Part shown: positions 26,602 to 34,571 of the stretch, piece after piece
Numbering within the stretch: the stretch's first letter is position 1
Layout: every line of letters begins with the position of its first letter
Source of the DNA: an uncultured Bacteroidales bacterium
Lineage (GTDB): Bacteria; Bacteroidota; Bacteroidia; Bacteroidales; Bacteroidaceae
Direction: 5' to 3'
DNA length: 45,100 nucleotides
Assembly: GCA_902789725.1 (NCBI GenBank)
Contig: CADAPC010000017.1
Location: forward strand, 1-45,100
Made by a program: the position numbers and the translations under genes
Notes under the pieces: model-generated
Seen by the model: the letters and a program-made list of their open reading frames with translations, nothing else
Databases searched by the model: none
What the model was told of the DNA's origin: nothing

Positions 26602-28176
26602 TCATCTGGTTTCCATTTCCTCTGTCATGTCGATTTCATTGCCTTTTGAATCGACAAATTTGTATTGGAGGAAACCAAGTTCTTGACTTGGATATACTTT
26701 CACTCCGAATCCGTAGGTCATTTGCCATTTCAGATATTGGCTGATGAGACCCTTGGTGACGTAAGCTTCTACGTAAGGATTGACGTAGAGCTTGAATTTC
26801 TTCATGCCAAGATTGTTGACAAGGTAGTCAATTTTTCGCTCTAATGTTTCGGTGAACAGAATGGAAGGCTTTACGACTCCCTTTCCGAAACATGTGGGGC
26901 ACACTTCCTCTACGTGCATGTCCATGGCCGGGCGCACTCGCTGGCGGGTGATTTGCATGAGCCCGAATTTGCTCAGGGGCAGGATGTTGTGCTTTGAGCG
27001 GTCGCTCTTCATGAGCTGTGTCATGTGCTCGTAGAGCTTCTGGTTGTGCTCGGAACTGTCCATGTCGATGAAGTCCACCACAATGATGCCGCCCATGTCG
27101 CGCAGACGCAGCTGCCGTGCCAATTCCTCTGCGGCCTCCATGTTGACGACGAAGGCGTTCTCCTCCTGGTTGTCGAGTCCGCGGTTACGGTTGCCCGAGT
27201 TCACATCCACCACGTGGAGGGCCTCGGTGTGTTCGATGATGAGGTAGGCACCATGTTTGAAGCTGACGGTGCGTCCAAGTCCCGACTTTATTTGCTTCGT
27301 CACTCCGAAGTTGTCGAAGATGGGCGCATTGCCTTTGTAGAGTTTGACAATTGACTCTTTCCCTGGGGCGATGAGGCTGACATAACGTTTCACTTCGTTG
27401 AAAACATCTTCGTTGTTCACATGGATGCTTTCGTAGGAAGGATTGAACAGGTCGCGCAGCATGGAGACAGTTCGGCCAGTTTCTTCATGCGCAAGTACTG
27501 GCAGACTTGTAGATTTCTGAACCTTTGTGATGCATTTGTTCCACAATTCGACGAGCATACTCATCTCATTGTTCAGTTCTGCGGCTCGTTTGCCTTCTGC
27601 AACTGTGCGGACTATGACTCCAAAGTTTCGGGGTTTAATGCTCTGAATGAGCTGTTTCAGACGTGCACGTTCTTCTTTCGACTTGATTTTGGAACTCACA
27701 TTCACCTTGTCGTCGAATGGGATGAGGACAATGTAGCGGCCGGCGAAGGAGATTTCTCCTGTGAGGCGAGGCCCCTTTGTGTTGATGGGTTCCTTGATGA
27801 TTTGAACCATCACCTCTTGTCCGAGTTCGAGCACGTCCTGAATGCTTCCTGCTTTCTCCAGCGATGACAGGCCCGCTGCCTTGTTCATCGGGGCGAGCTT
27901 CCTGCGGTCGCTCACCACTTGCTTCACGTACTTCTCCAGGGAGAGAAAATATTTGCCTAAATCTTGGTAGTGCAGAAATGCTTCGCGTTCATGACCCACA
28001 TCGACAAAACATGCATTGAGTGCCGGCATGATTTTCTTCACTTTCCCGGCGTAGATGTTGCCCACGGAATACTTGCTGTCTTGGCCTTCCTTTTGGAACT
28101 CAACGAGCTTCTGGTCCTCAAGCAGCGCAATGGTCACTTCCTTTGGCTGGGCATTGATGATTAGTTCGCTGGTCAT
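26602..28176 (-). CDS. rng: Ribonuclease E/G family endoribonuclease
   Basis: 524 residues, the size of RNase G rather than RNase E. An S1 RNA-binding domain is near residues 38-120 (GNIYAGKVKKIMPALNACFV). The two catalytic aspartates are in VVDVNSG and VVDFIDM. The zinc-link CPTCFGKG is present. No long degradosome scaffold tail. It acts in rRNA and mRNA processing. It lies downstream of the 29-residue basic protein, with 146 bases between, and probably shares its promoter. Confidence 0.95.
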   Translation of the reverse strand: MTSELIINAQPKEVTIALLEDQKLVEFQKEGQDSKYSVGNIYAGKVKKIMPALNACFVDVGHEREAFLHYQDLGKYFLSLEKYVKQVVSDRRKLAPMNKAAGLSSLEKAGSIQDVLELGQEVMVQIIKEPINTKGPRLTGEISFAGRYIVLIPFDDKVNVSSKIKSKEERARLKQLIQSIKPRNFGVIVRTVAEGKRAAELNNEMSMLVELWNKCITKVQKSTSLPVLAHEETGRTVSMLRDLFNPSYESIHVNNEDVFNEVKRYVSLIAPGKESIVKLYKGNAPIFDNFGVTKQIKSGLGRTVSFKHGAYLIIEHTEALHVVDVNSGNRNRGLDNQEENAFVVNMEAAEELARQLRLRDMGGIIVVDFIDMDSSEHNQKLYEHMTQLMKSDRSKHNILPLSKFGLMQITRQRVRPAMDMHVEEVCPTCFGKGVVKPSILFTETLERKIDYLVNNLGMKKFKLYVNPYVEAYVTKGLISQYLKWQMTYGFGVKVYPSQELGFLQYKFVDSKGNEIDMTEEMETR

Positions 28177-28322
28177 TTTTGCTTACCTTTTAGTTTTTCG
28201 TTACAGAAAAAGAACAAACTCCACAATGAATTCTTGTCGAGAAGATGGTTCATGGCGGGGTTTGTCCTTTATCTGCCACTCTGAGAGCCCTGCGGGGCGT
28301 TTTCTCAACACCTCCGTTTGCT

Positions 28323-28412
28323 TTACTTGCTCTTGTGGCGATTCTTTCTCAGTCTCTTCTTACGCTTGTGAGTAGAGATCTTGTGTCTTTTTTTCTTCTT
28401 ACCGTTTGGCAT
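28323..28412 (-). CDS. 29-residue basic protein, AURKAIP1/COX24-like (ribosome-associated)
   Basis: ATG at 28410-28412, TAA at 28323-28325. The product begins MPNGKKKKRHKISTHK and ends LRKNRHKSK; about two thirds of it is Lys, Arg or His. This matches the short Bacteroidetes proteins annotated with the AURKAIP1/COX24 domain, related to the mitochondrial small-subunit protein mS38. Such extremely basic peptides are ribosomal; binding in the 30S subunit is my inference. It lies directly upstream of rng with its own -7 box at 28499-28506. Routine gene finders may miss it because of its size. Confidence 0.85.
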   Translation of the reverse strand: MPNGKKKKRHKISTHKRKKRLRKNRHKSK

Positions 28413-28498
28413 AATAATTAATAGTTTAATTGTTTATAATTGGTCTGTTTATAGCCTTTATTTCAGACGATGACGGTCTCATTCGTCCGTTCAGAGTG

Positions 28499-28530
28499 CA
28501 AATTTAGTGCTTTTTCTTGAATGTAGGAAA
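28499..28530 (-). promoter_or_regulatory. Promoter of the 29-residue protein (and rng)
   Basis: Minus-strand TTTC (28527-28530), 20 bases, TAAATTTG (28499-28506). One mismatch in the -33 box. The leader is about 80 bases. Confidence 0.65.
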
Positions 28531-28581
28531 TTTTTATTCGTGAAATTGGCTCTTATGTTATGAATAATCGCCGAAAAGCTC

Positions 28582-28589
28582 TAAATTTG
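28582..28589 (+). promoter_or_regulatory. -7 box of the DUF3078 gene
   Basis: TAAATTTG 23 bases before the start codon; no TTTG at -33. It is divergent from the promoter at 28499-28530. Confidence 0.5.
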
Positions 28590-28612
28590 CAAAAATTTAC
28601 GCTTTATCATCT

Positions 28613-29956
28613 ATGAAGTTTTTTCTATCAACTCTTTTTCTCGGCCTCTCTTTGGTGAGTGCTCTTCCGGTTCATGCACAGCGCAATGCTTATGCAAAGA
28701 AGGCTTCCTCCATTGTTTCAGACTACAAAAAGCGGATTCAGCAGGCCTCGAAGGAAGCGGGCGCGCTTGCCGATTCTGCCGACACACACATTTCTCCTTA
28801 TATCTACAGGCTCCTGGGGCCTGGTGTCTATTACAGCTCGGTGTTGAAGCAGGGGTTTGCCATCGACCACCGCTTCCCGTGGCAAGCGGGCGAGGGGGAC
28901 GAGACGGAGGGCATGGGGTATAGAGACCGCCTGAACGCATCGGTCAACGGGGCTTTGCTGAATGCCTACGCGCTGAACCCTGCCATGTTTCGCTATCACG
29001 ATTCGCAAATTGCTTCGGAGGAAATCGTTTCGCCTGCTGCCGACGTGGAGGCCAAGACGGAGGACTTGAAGAGCATTTACGACAAGGTGGATGAAATAAA
29101 AGATGTGGCTGAGGTGGTGGAGGATGTGGATGTGGACATCAAGATTGAGAAACCGAACTTTTGGAAGACGAGCGGGCGGTTCGTCTTTCAGTTCACGCAG
29201 AACTATTTTTCGGAGAATTGGTACAAGGGCGGCAACAACAACGTCACGCTGCTCTCCAACTTGGTGCTCGAAGCCAATTACAACGACCAGAAGCGGCTCT
29301 CATGGGAGAACAAACTCGACCTCAGGCTGGGCTTTGTCACTGCCACGTCCGACTCCATCCACCGCTATTTGACTAACAACGACAAGATTGACCTCTTCTC
29401 CAAACTGGGCGTGAAAGCGGCCAAGGCCTGGTACTACACGTTGTCGGCTGAGGCAAAATCGCAGTTTCTGCCCGGCTACCGAAGCAACGACCGCCGCGCC
29501 TACTCCAAGTTCCTTTCGCCCCTGGACGTGTACGTCTCGCTGGGTATGGACTTCAAGCCTGCGCTGAAGAATGGAAACTCCCTGTCCCTGCAGCTCCTGC
29601 CCCTTTCCTACAAAATGCGCTACATCAGCGACGAAGAGGAAGCCATACACAAGTCGTACAACATGGCCGACAAGGATTTTCAGCAAGACTTTGGTTCGAA
29701 GATTGAATTTAACTCCAAATTGAGTCTTGCCAAAAACCTCATCTGGCGCTGCCGGCTATATTGCTTCACCTCCTACGAATATGTCGAAGGGGAAATGGAG
29801 AATGTATTTTCCTTCCAGTTCAACAAATACATCTCCACCGAGGTCAACACGCTTTGGCGTTTCGACGACAACCGCGACATGAAGTATTACGACCATACGC
29901 TTGGTTACTTCCAATTCAAGGAATTCTTCTCGCTGGGTCTCTCCTACAATTTCTGA
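28613..29956 (+). CDS. DUF3078 outer-membrane beta-barrel-like protein
   Basis: 447 residues with a signal peptide ending VHAQ. The family core begins at KPNFWKTSGRFVFQFTQNYF (about residue 182), continues SENWYKGGNNNVTLLSN, and consists of alternating aromatic and polar strands to a terminal phenylalanine (LSYNF), typical of outer-membrane barrels. An acidic stretch (VVEDVDVDIKIEKP) precedes the barrel. Function is unknown. GC content and C-rich codons in its second half are higher than in its neighbours. It converges on the amylase gene. Confidence 0.85.
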   Translation: MKFFLSTLFLGLSLVSALPVHAQRNAYAKKASSIVSDYKKRIQQASKEAGALADSADTHISPYIYRLLGPGVYYSSVLKQGFAIDHRFPWQAGEGDETEGMGYRDRLNASVNGALLNAYALNPAMFRYHDSQIASEEIVSPAADVEAKTEDLKSIYDKVDEIKDVAEVVEDVDVDIKIEKPNFWKTSGRFVFQFTQNYFSENWYKGGNNNVTLLSNLVLEANYNDQKRLSWENKLDLRLGFVTATSDSIHRYLTNNDKIDLFSKLGVKAAKAWYYTLSAEAKSQFLPGYRSNDRRAYSKFLSPLDVYVSLGMDFKPALKNGNSLSLQLLPLSYKMRYISDEEEAIHKSYNMADKDFQQDFGSKIEFNSKLSLAKNLIWRCRLYCFTSYEYVEGEMENVFSFQFNKYISTEVNTLWRFDDNRDMKYYDHTLGYFQFKEFFSLGLSYNF

Positions 29957-29978
29957 ACCCTGTCTTTTCCGAAACCTT

Positions 29979-30025
29979 TTTTGCAAGAACATTTTCCCAA
30001 TCTTTGGGAAAATGTTCTTGCAAAA
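29979..30025. repeat. Perfect 22-bp palindrome between convergent genes
   Basis: Arms at 29979-30000 and 30004-30025 are exact reverse complements, loop TCT. No T tract follows on either strand within ten bases, so it is not a classical intrinsic terminator, though it may still stop both transcripts. It lies 22 bases after the DUF3078 stop. Confidence 0.85.
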
Positions 30026-30031
30026 GAAAAT

Positions 30032-30085
30032 CCATAAGCTTATGGAAGTGCTCAACTCAAGGGGCACCACAAGCTTATGGAAATG
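30032..30085. repeat. 14-bp palindrome with a repeated half
   Basis: CCATAAGCTTATGG (30032-30045) is perfect. AAGCTTATGGAAGTG (30036-30050) recurs as AAGCTTATGGAAATG at 30071-30085. The intergenic region 29957-30117 therefore consists almost wholly of repeats and palindromes. Confidence 0.7.
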
Positions 30086-30117
30086 TTTCTTTGTCTCGGA
30101 AAGTCTGAAAAATCGGT

Positions 30118-31806
30118 CTATAGCTTAAACTTCAGTACTTTGCCTCCGTTGGCCGGAATTTCCACGTAGAAGGTTCCATCGGGAATGAGTGTCTTCTTTT
30201 CCTTCTTGTTGGTGAGCAAGTCCTTGCACTCTCGCTCCTTCTCGCTCAGGGGAATGTTCATGCAGTCGAACGCGTGGGCGGGAATCTTCACCCAGGAGCG
30301 CGCCGGCTTGTCGTCGAAGTTGGCGATGATAAAAATGAGTTCCTTACCGCTCTTGCGCAGGAAAGCGTACTGGCGGCTGTCGTCCATCCCCTCGCCGTGG
30401 TTGACATACATGATGTCGAAGAACTGGCCCTCGCAGATGGCTTTCTCCTTGTTGCAGAGGTTGAGCACGGTGGTGTAATACTGTTGCAAGTCCTTCTCTT
30501 CCCGCGAGAGCAGAGAACCGTCGAACTTGTTGTTGTTTCGCCAGCGGCGAATGAGGTCGATGGTCCAATAGTCGAAAATGGTGGTGCGGCCGTCTTGTCC
30601 GCTGAAGCCCTCGGAGTACATGCCTTGCTCGCCCAGCTCCTGACCGAAGTAAATCATCATCGGGTTGGTGTTCATCAAGGCACTCACCAGCAGAGCGGGC
30701 TTTCCCTTCTCGGCGTCGCCCGCGAAGAACTTGGAGGCGATGCGCTGCTCGTCATGGTTTTCGAGGAAATTGAGCATGTGGCTCTGAATGTCATCCACGC
30801 TCTGCCATGCTCCTGTGATGCTCGCGGCTGTGTTGCCCCCCATGACCGAGCGGACCGTGTCGTAGAGTCCCACCTTGTCGTAAAGATAGTCGAAGCGTCC
30901 GCGGTAGATGTAGTTGCGGTACTCATGCGGATTATACACTTCGGCAATAAAAATGATGTCGGGATGCTTGGCTTTCACTTGCGGAATGGCCCACCCCCAA
31001 AAGTCGCAGGGCACCATTTCGGCCATGTCGCAGCGGAATCCGTCCACGCCCTTGTCGGCCCAAAAGAGCAGGATGTCGCGCATCTTTATCCAGGTGCTCG
31101 GGGTGGAAGGGCAGAAAATCAGTTGGTTGCATCCCAGGTAATCCACTCCATAGTTCAGCTTCACGGTCTCGTACCAGTCGTTCTGGCCCACCCAGGGAGT
31201 GAAGCAGTCGTTTCCTGTCACCTTGGCTGGCATTTCCACATAGTCGCCCATGTCATCGTCATATAGGGAAAAGTTGGGCGAGAATTGTGTGCCTGGCATA
31301 TAGTAGAAATTGTTGTAGAGGCTGAAAGCTTGCGTGGTGTCGTCCTCTTCGCCCAGGTCTTTCACCCCCTCGGGCTTGGAGTCGGAATGATACTGCCTGG
31401 CCACATGGTTGGGCACAAAGTCCATAATGACCTTCAGCTCAGCCTTGTGGGTGCGCATGACGAGCTTCTCAAACTCCTTCATTCGCTCAGGCACCTTGGT
31501 GGCGAGGTCGGGGTCAATGTCGTAATAGTCCTTGATGGCGTAGGGGCTTCCGGCCATGCCCTTCACCACGGCAGGGTGGTCGCGGCGGATGCCATATTGC
31601 GTGTAGTCGGCTTTGGTGGCATGCTCGATGAGTCCAGTGTACCACACGTGCGTGGCACCAAGTTTCTTGATTTCAGCCAATGCAGCTCCAGTGAAATCGG
31701 CCATCTTGCCACAGCCATTCTCCTTTTTTGTCCCATTGCTCACGTTCTTGTTAGCGTTCGCTCCAAACAGGCGGGTGAAGACTTGGTAAACAATTAGTTT
31801 CTCCAT
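30118..31806 (-). CDS. Alpha-amylase family protein (GH13), cytoplasmic
   Basis: 562 residues. All GH13 catalytic positions are present: DFVPNH (region I), nucleophile D260 in GFRCDMAEM, general acid E289 in FIAEVYN, and D352 in FLENHDE. No signal peptide, so it probably acts on intracellular glycogen or imported maltodextrins. A C-terminal beta domain follows (about 470-562). The start is the ATG at 31806; a TTG at 31821 would add five residues. It lies behind the fabD terminator and ends against a palindrome. Confidence 0.93.
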   Translation of the reverse strand: MEKLIVYQVFTRLFGANANKNVSNGTKKENGCGKMADFTGAALAEIKKLGATHVWYTGLIEHATKADYTQYGIRRDHPAVVKGMAGSPYAIKDYYDIDPDLATKVPERMKEFEKLVMRTHKAELKVIMDFVPNHVARQYHSDSKPEGVKDLGEEDDTTQAFSLYNNFYYMPGTQFSPNFSLYDDDMGDYVEMPAKVTGNDCFTPWVGQNDWYETVKLNYGVDYLGCNQLIFCPSTPSTWIKMRDILLFWADKGVDGFRCDMAEMVPCDFWGWAIPQVKAKHPDIIFIAEVYNPHEYRNYIYRGRFDYLYDKVGLYDTVRSVMGGNTAASITGAWQSVDDIQSHMLNFLENHDEQRIASKFFAGDAEKGKPALLVSALMNTNPMMIYFGQELGEQGMYSEGFSGQDGRTTIFDYWTIDLIRRWRNNNKFDGSLLSREEKDLQQYYTTVLNLCNKEKAICEGQFFDIMYVNHGEGMDDSRQYAFLRKSGKELIFIIANFDDKPARSWVKIPAHAFDCMNIPLSEKERECKDLLTNKKEKKTLIPDGTFYVEIPANGGKVLKFKL

Positions 31807-31837
31807 AAGTTTTGTTGCCAAGGGTAGTTTTGTTCTT

Positions 31838-31890
31838 GAAAAAATGAAGGTCGCAAGTTATGATTTCTTCTGATTCATAACCTACGACCT
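31838..31890 (-). terminator. Terminator behind fabD
   Basis: Minus strand: AGGTCG-tag-GTTATGA pairs with TCATAAC-ttg-CGACCT (6 plus 7 bp with a symmetrical three-base internal loop), followed by TCATTTTTTC. It starts 19 bases after the fabD stop. Confidence 0.85.
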
Positions 31891-31908
31891 GTTTTATTTA
31901 TTCTGAGA

Positions 31909-32796
31909 TTAGGCAATGCCATGGGCCGTTACGTCGCGGCTAATCTTTGAAATCATGCCTTGCAGAGCCTTGCCTGGACCACACTCTGTAAAGTCTGTCG
32001 CTCCGGCAGCAATCATGGCCTGCACCTCGTAGGTCCATTTCACAGGAGCCGTGAGCTGAGCAATTAAATTCTGCTTGATTTCATCTGGGTTGGTGTGAGC
32101 TTTAGCATCTACATTCTGATACACGGGACATTTCGGCGTGGAGAATGTGGTAGCCTCGATGGCAGCTTGCAATTCGTCCTTGGCTGGCTGCATGAGGGGA
32201 GAGTGGAATGCTCCGCCCACCGGCAGCGGAAGCGCGCGCTTGGCTCCAGCGGCTTTCAGTGCCTCGCAAGCTTCGTTGATGGCCTCCACATTGCCTGAGA
32301 TGACCAGCTGGCCGGGGTTGTTGTAGTTGGCTGGCACAACGATGTGTCCAGGTTTTGAAATCGAGGCACACACCTCTTCAATCTTGGCATCCTCAAGGCC
32401 AATGATGGCCGCCATAGTAGAAGGTGCTGCCTCGCAAGCCTTTTGCATGGCCTGAGCACGCTGCGAAACGAGCTTCAGTCCATCTTCGAAAGAGAGCGCC
32501 CCAGCAGCTACCAGGGCTGAAAACTCGCCGAGCGAATGTCCACCCACCATGTCGGCATCGAATGCATCGCCAAGGCAAATGGCTGAGATAACTGAATGAA
32601 GGAATACTGCAGGCTGAGTCACTTTCGTCTGCTTCAGCTCTTCGGGAGTGCCCTCGAACATGATTTTGGTGATTTCGAAACCAAGAATTTCGTTGGCTTT
32701 ATCAAAAAGCTCTTTTGCTACAGGTTTTGTTTCATAAAGGTCTTTGCCCATTCCGGGGAACTGAGCACCCTGACCTGGAAATACGAATGCTTTCAT
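31909..32796 (-). CDS. fabD: Malonyl-CoA--acyl carrier protein transacylase
   Basis: 295 residues. It moves malonyl from CoA to acyl carrier protein to feed fatty-acid elongation. The nucleophile is S88 in GHSLGEF and the partner histidine is H198 in GGAFHSPL; the N-terminus AFVFPGQGAQ is diagnostic. I chose the ATG at 32796. An in-frame ATG at 32835 lies inside the terminator hairpin of rplT and adds unrelated residues. No fab neighbours are present. There is little room for a promoter between the rplT terminator and the start, so read-through may matter. Confidence 0.96.
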   Translation of the reverse strand: MKAFVFPGQGAQFPGMGKDLYETKPVAKELFDKANEILGFEITKIMFEGTPEELKQTKVTQPAVFLHSVISAICLGDAFDADMVGGHSLGEFSALVAAGALSFEDGLKLVSQRAQAMQKACEAAPSTMAAIIGLEDAKIEEVCASISKPGHIVVPANYNNPGQLVISGNVEAINEACEALKAAGAKRALPLPVGGAFHSPLMQPAKDELQAAIEATTFSTPKCPVYQNVDAKAHTNPDEIKQNLIAQLTAPVKWTYEVQAMIAAGATDFTECGPGKALQGMISKISRDVTAHGIA

Positions 32797-32814
32797 GTCT
32801 TTTTTTATTTGATG

Positions 32815-32848
32815 AATAAAAGCATCTTCCTCCATGAGAAAGATGCTT
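32815..32848 (-). terminator. Terminator or attenuator between rplT and fabD
   Basis: Minus-strand AAGCATCTT and AAGATGCTT form a nine-bp stem, followed by TTATTC. The T run is short, so leaky termination is likely. Confidence 0.65.
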
Positions 32849-32869
32849 CATTGTTGTCATTGTATAAAT

Positions 32870-33214
32870 TTACTTTACCTTCTCGACGATAGCCTTGAAT
32901 GCCTCGGCGTTGTGTACGGCGAGATAAGCAAGTGTCTTGCGGTTGAGGTCGATGCCTGCCTTGTGGAGGCCACCGATAAACTGAGAGTAAGACAATCCCT
33001 CAGTGCGAGCGGCTGCATTGATACGCTGAATCCAAAGAGCGCGGAACTCACGCTTCTTGCGACGACGGTCGGCAAATGCGTATGTGAGACCTTTCTCATA
33101 GGCGTTTTTTGCAACGGTCCAAACGTTCTTGCGAGCACCAAACTGACCTTTTACGCGCTTCAGAATCTTTTTGCGACGTGCGCGCGATGCTACATGATTT
33201 ACTGATCTTGGCAT
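32870..33214 (-). CDS. rplT: 50S ribosomal protein L20
   Basis: 114 residues with the standard N-terminus [19 protein letters not shown] and the [19 protein letters not shown] core. It binds 23S rRNA early in 50S assembly and in other bacteria represses its own operon through an mRNA site. It is separated from rpmI by an unusual 266-base gap. Confidence 0.98.
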   Translation of the reverse strand: MPRSVNHVASRARRKKILKRVKGQFGARKNVWTVAKNAYEKGLTYAFADRRRKKREFRALWIQRINAAARTEGLSYSQFIGGLHKAGIDLNRKTLAYLAVHNAEAFKAIVEKVK

Positions 33215-33480
33215 AATTTTGTTTGTTTTTTTGAATGTTAGCGTAGAAAGTGAATGGATGGGGTAGGGCGAAGAACTGAACTGGCAAATTGTTTCATGTT
33301 CTCTATTCTTCCTTTCTATCTTCCCTCTCTATTACCCTCTATGTCGTCCTCTCTATCTTTTGTGGGCTAACAATTCGATTAAACTTTTGTTTTGTTAAAC
33401 TTACTGTTTTTGTTGTTCTCTCGAACTTGTGCCGTATGCCTTTCTGCAAAAGGAAGCTGGCACAAAAAACGGGATTTTGA
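33215..33480 (-). promoter_or_regulatory. Structured rpmI-rplT intergenic region
   Basis: No gene seen. Just after the rpmI stop a two-part hairpin forms: TTGTGCC (33427-33433) with GGCACAA (33459-33465), and inside it CCTTT with AAAGG. Further on, the minus strand has a purine tract (33299-33361) with repeated ATAGAG(A/G)GG units. The hairpin has no T tract, so it is not a terminator. A binding site for L20 or another ribosomal protein, or an RNA-processing site, is a reasonable inference. Confidence 0.5.
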
Positions 33481-33678
33481 TTAGCGGAGTGCGAGACAAT
33501 CGAGAACCTGCTTGCGATTGGCCTTTACGACAATTGCGCTGTGGTCGAGATTTCTCTTCTGCTTCTTTGTCTTCTTTGTTAAGATGTGACTGTGATAAGC
33601 ATGCTGACGCTTAATCTTTCCTGTTCCAGTAAGCGTGAAACGCTTCTTTGCAGCGGATTTAGTTTTAATTTTTGGCAT
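33481..33678 (-). CDS. rpmI: 50S ribosomal protein L35
   Basis: 65 residues with the family start [14 protein letters not shown] and the [21 protein letters not shown] core. Standard length. It lies 122 bases behind infC in the conserved infC-rpmI-rplT order. Confidence 0.98.
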   Translation of the reverse strand: MPKIKTKSAAKKRFTLTGTGKIKRQHAYHSHILTKKTKKQKRNLDHSAIVVKANRKQVLDCLALR

Positions 33679-33800
33679 TTTTTAATGTATTTAATTATTA
33701 ATAATGTGTGGCAACGCATATACCAGGGCGTTACGCACTTCTTTTTTTTGTTCCTTTTTTGAGGAAGTCTGAAAGTCTGCGCACCCACAGGGGGAGCCTT

Positions 33801-34499
33801 TCAATCTTCACTTTCTTTGGCGGCCAATTTCTCGGCGAGTCCAGCGAAGGGGCTGTTGGGATTGGGACTCTCTGCTTCCGTTTTTTCCTCAGCTTCCCTT
33901 TTTGCACTTGCTTCGGCTTTAGCGGCGGCTTCGGCAGCCTCGTTGTCTCTGCGTTGCTGACTCTTTTTGGGCGCACCTGCTTTCTTGGGCGCAAGAGTGA
34001 GAAACATTTTTTTGCCTTCCAATGATGGCATGCTCTCCACCTTAGCCAGTTCCTCCAAATCGTTGGCAAACCTTAGCAGAAGCACTTCGCCTTGCTCTTT
34101 GAACACGATGGAACGACCTTTGAAGAACACGTAGGCTTTCACCTTGTTGCCATCGTTCAGGAACTCTTGCGCATGCTTAAGTTTGAAAGCATAGTCTGCT
34201 TCGCCTGTTTGAGGTCCGAATCGGATTTCCTTCACTTCTACTTTCACCTGCTTTGCTTTCAGTTCCTTTGCCTTCTTCTTTTGTTGGTACAGGAACTTGG
34301 AGTAGTCGATGAGCCGACATACCGGAGGTTGAGCATTTGGAGAAATTTCGACAAGATCAACTCCTTTTTCTTCAGCAAGTCGGAGTGCGTCGCGAGTTGG
34401 CATGACTGTAGATTCCACGTCTTCGCCTACAATTCTCACATCGTGTACACGAATCTGTTCGTTGATTCTGTACTGTTGTTTTTTATTGTCACCTTTCAT
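33801..34499 (-). CDS. infC: Translation initiation factor IF-3
   Basis: 232 residues. The N-domain begins [16 protein letters not shown] and the C-domain is at [21 protein letters not shown]. Beyond the usual end near residue 175 there is an Ala/Glu/Lys-rich tail of about 55 residues ([19 protein letters not shown]), common in Bacteroidetes and probably disordered. It starts with ATG, not the rare AUU used in enteric bacteria, so that form of autoregulation is not expected. It follows thrS by 72 bases. Confidence 0.97.
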   Translation of the reverse strand: MKGDNKKQQYRINEQIRVHDVRIVGEDVESTVMPTRDALRLAEEKGVDLVEISPNAQPPVCRLIDYSKFLYQQKKKAKELKAKQVKVEVKEIRFGPQTGEADYAFKLKHAQEFLNDGNKVKAYVFFKGRSIVFKEQGEVLLLRFANDLEELAKVESMPSLEGKKMFLTLAPKKAGAPKKSQQRRDNEAAEAAAKAEASAKREAEEKTEAESPNPNSPFAGLAEKLAAKESED

Positions 34500-34571
34500 T
34501 CGGGTTGGCTTATAGTCCTTCGGTATGTATTTGAGTTAATTTTTGTTTTTTATTCAAAACTGGCTGCAAAG

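Noticed and set aside
30274..31266. 330-codon open frame antisense to the amylase gene
   Set aside because: Shadow of a GC-rich gene; the minus-strand frame has all GH13 motifs.
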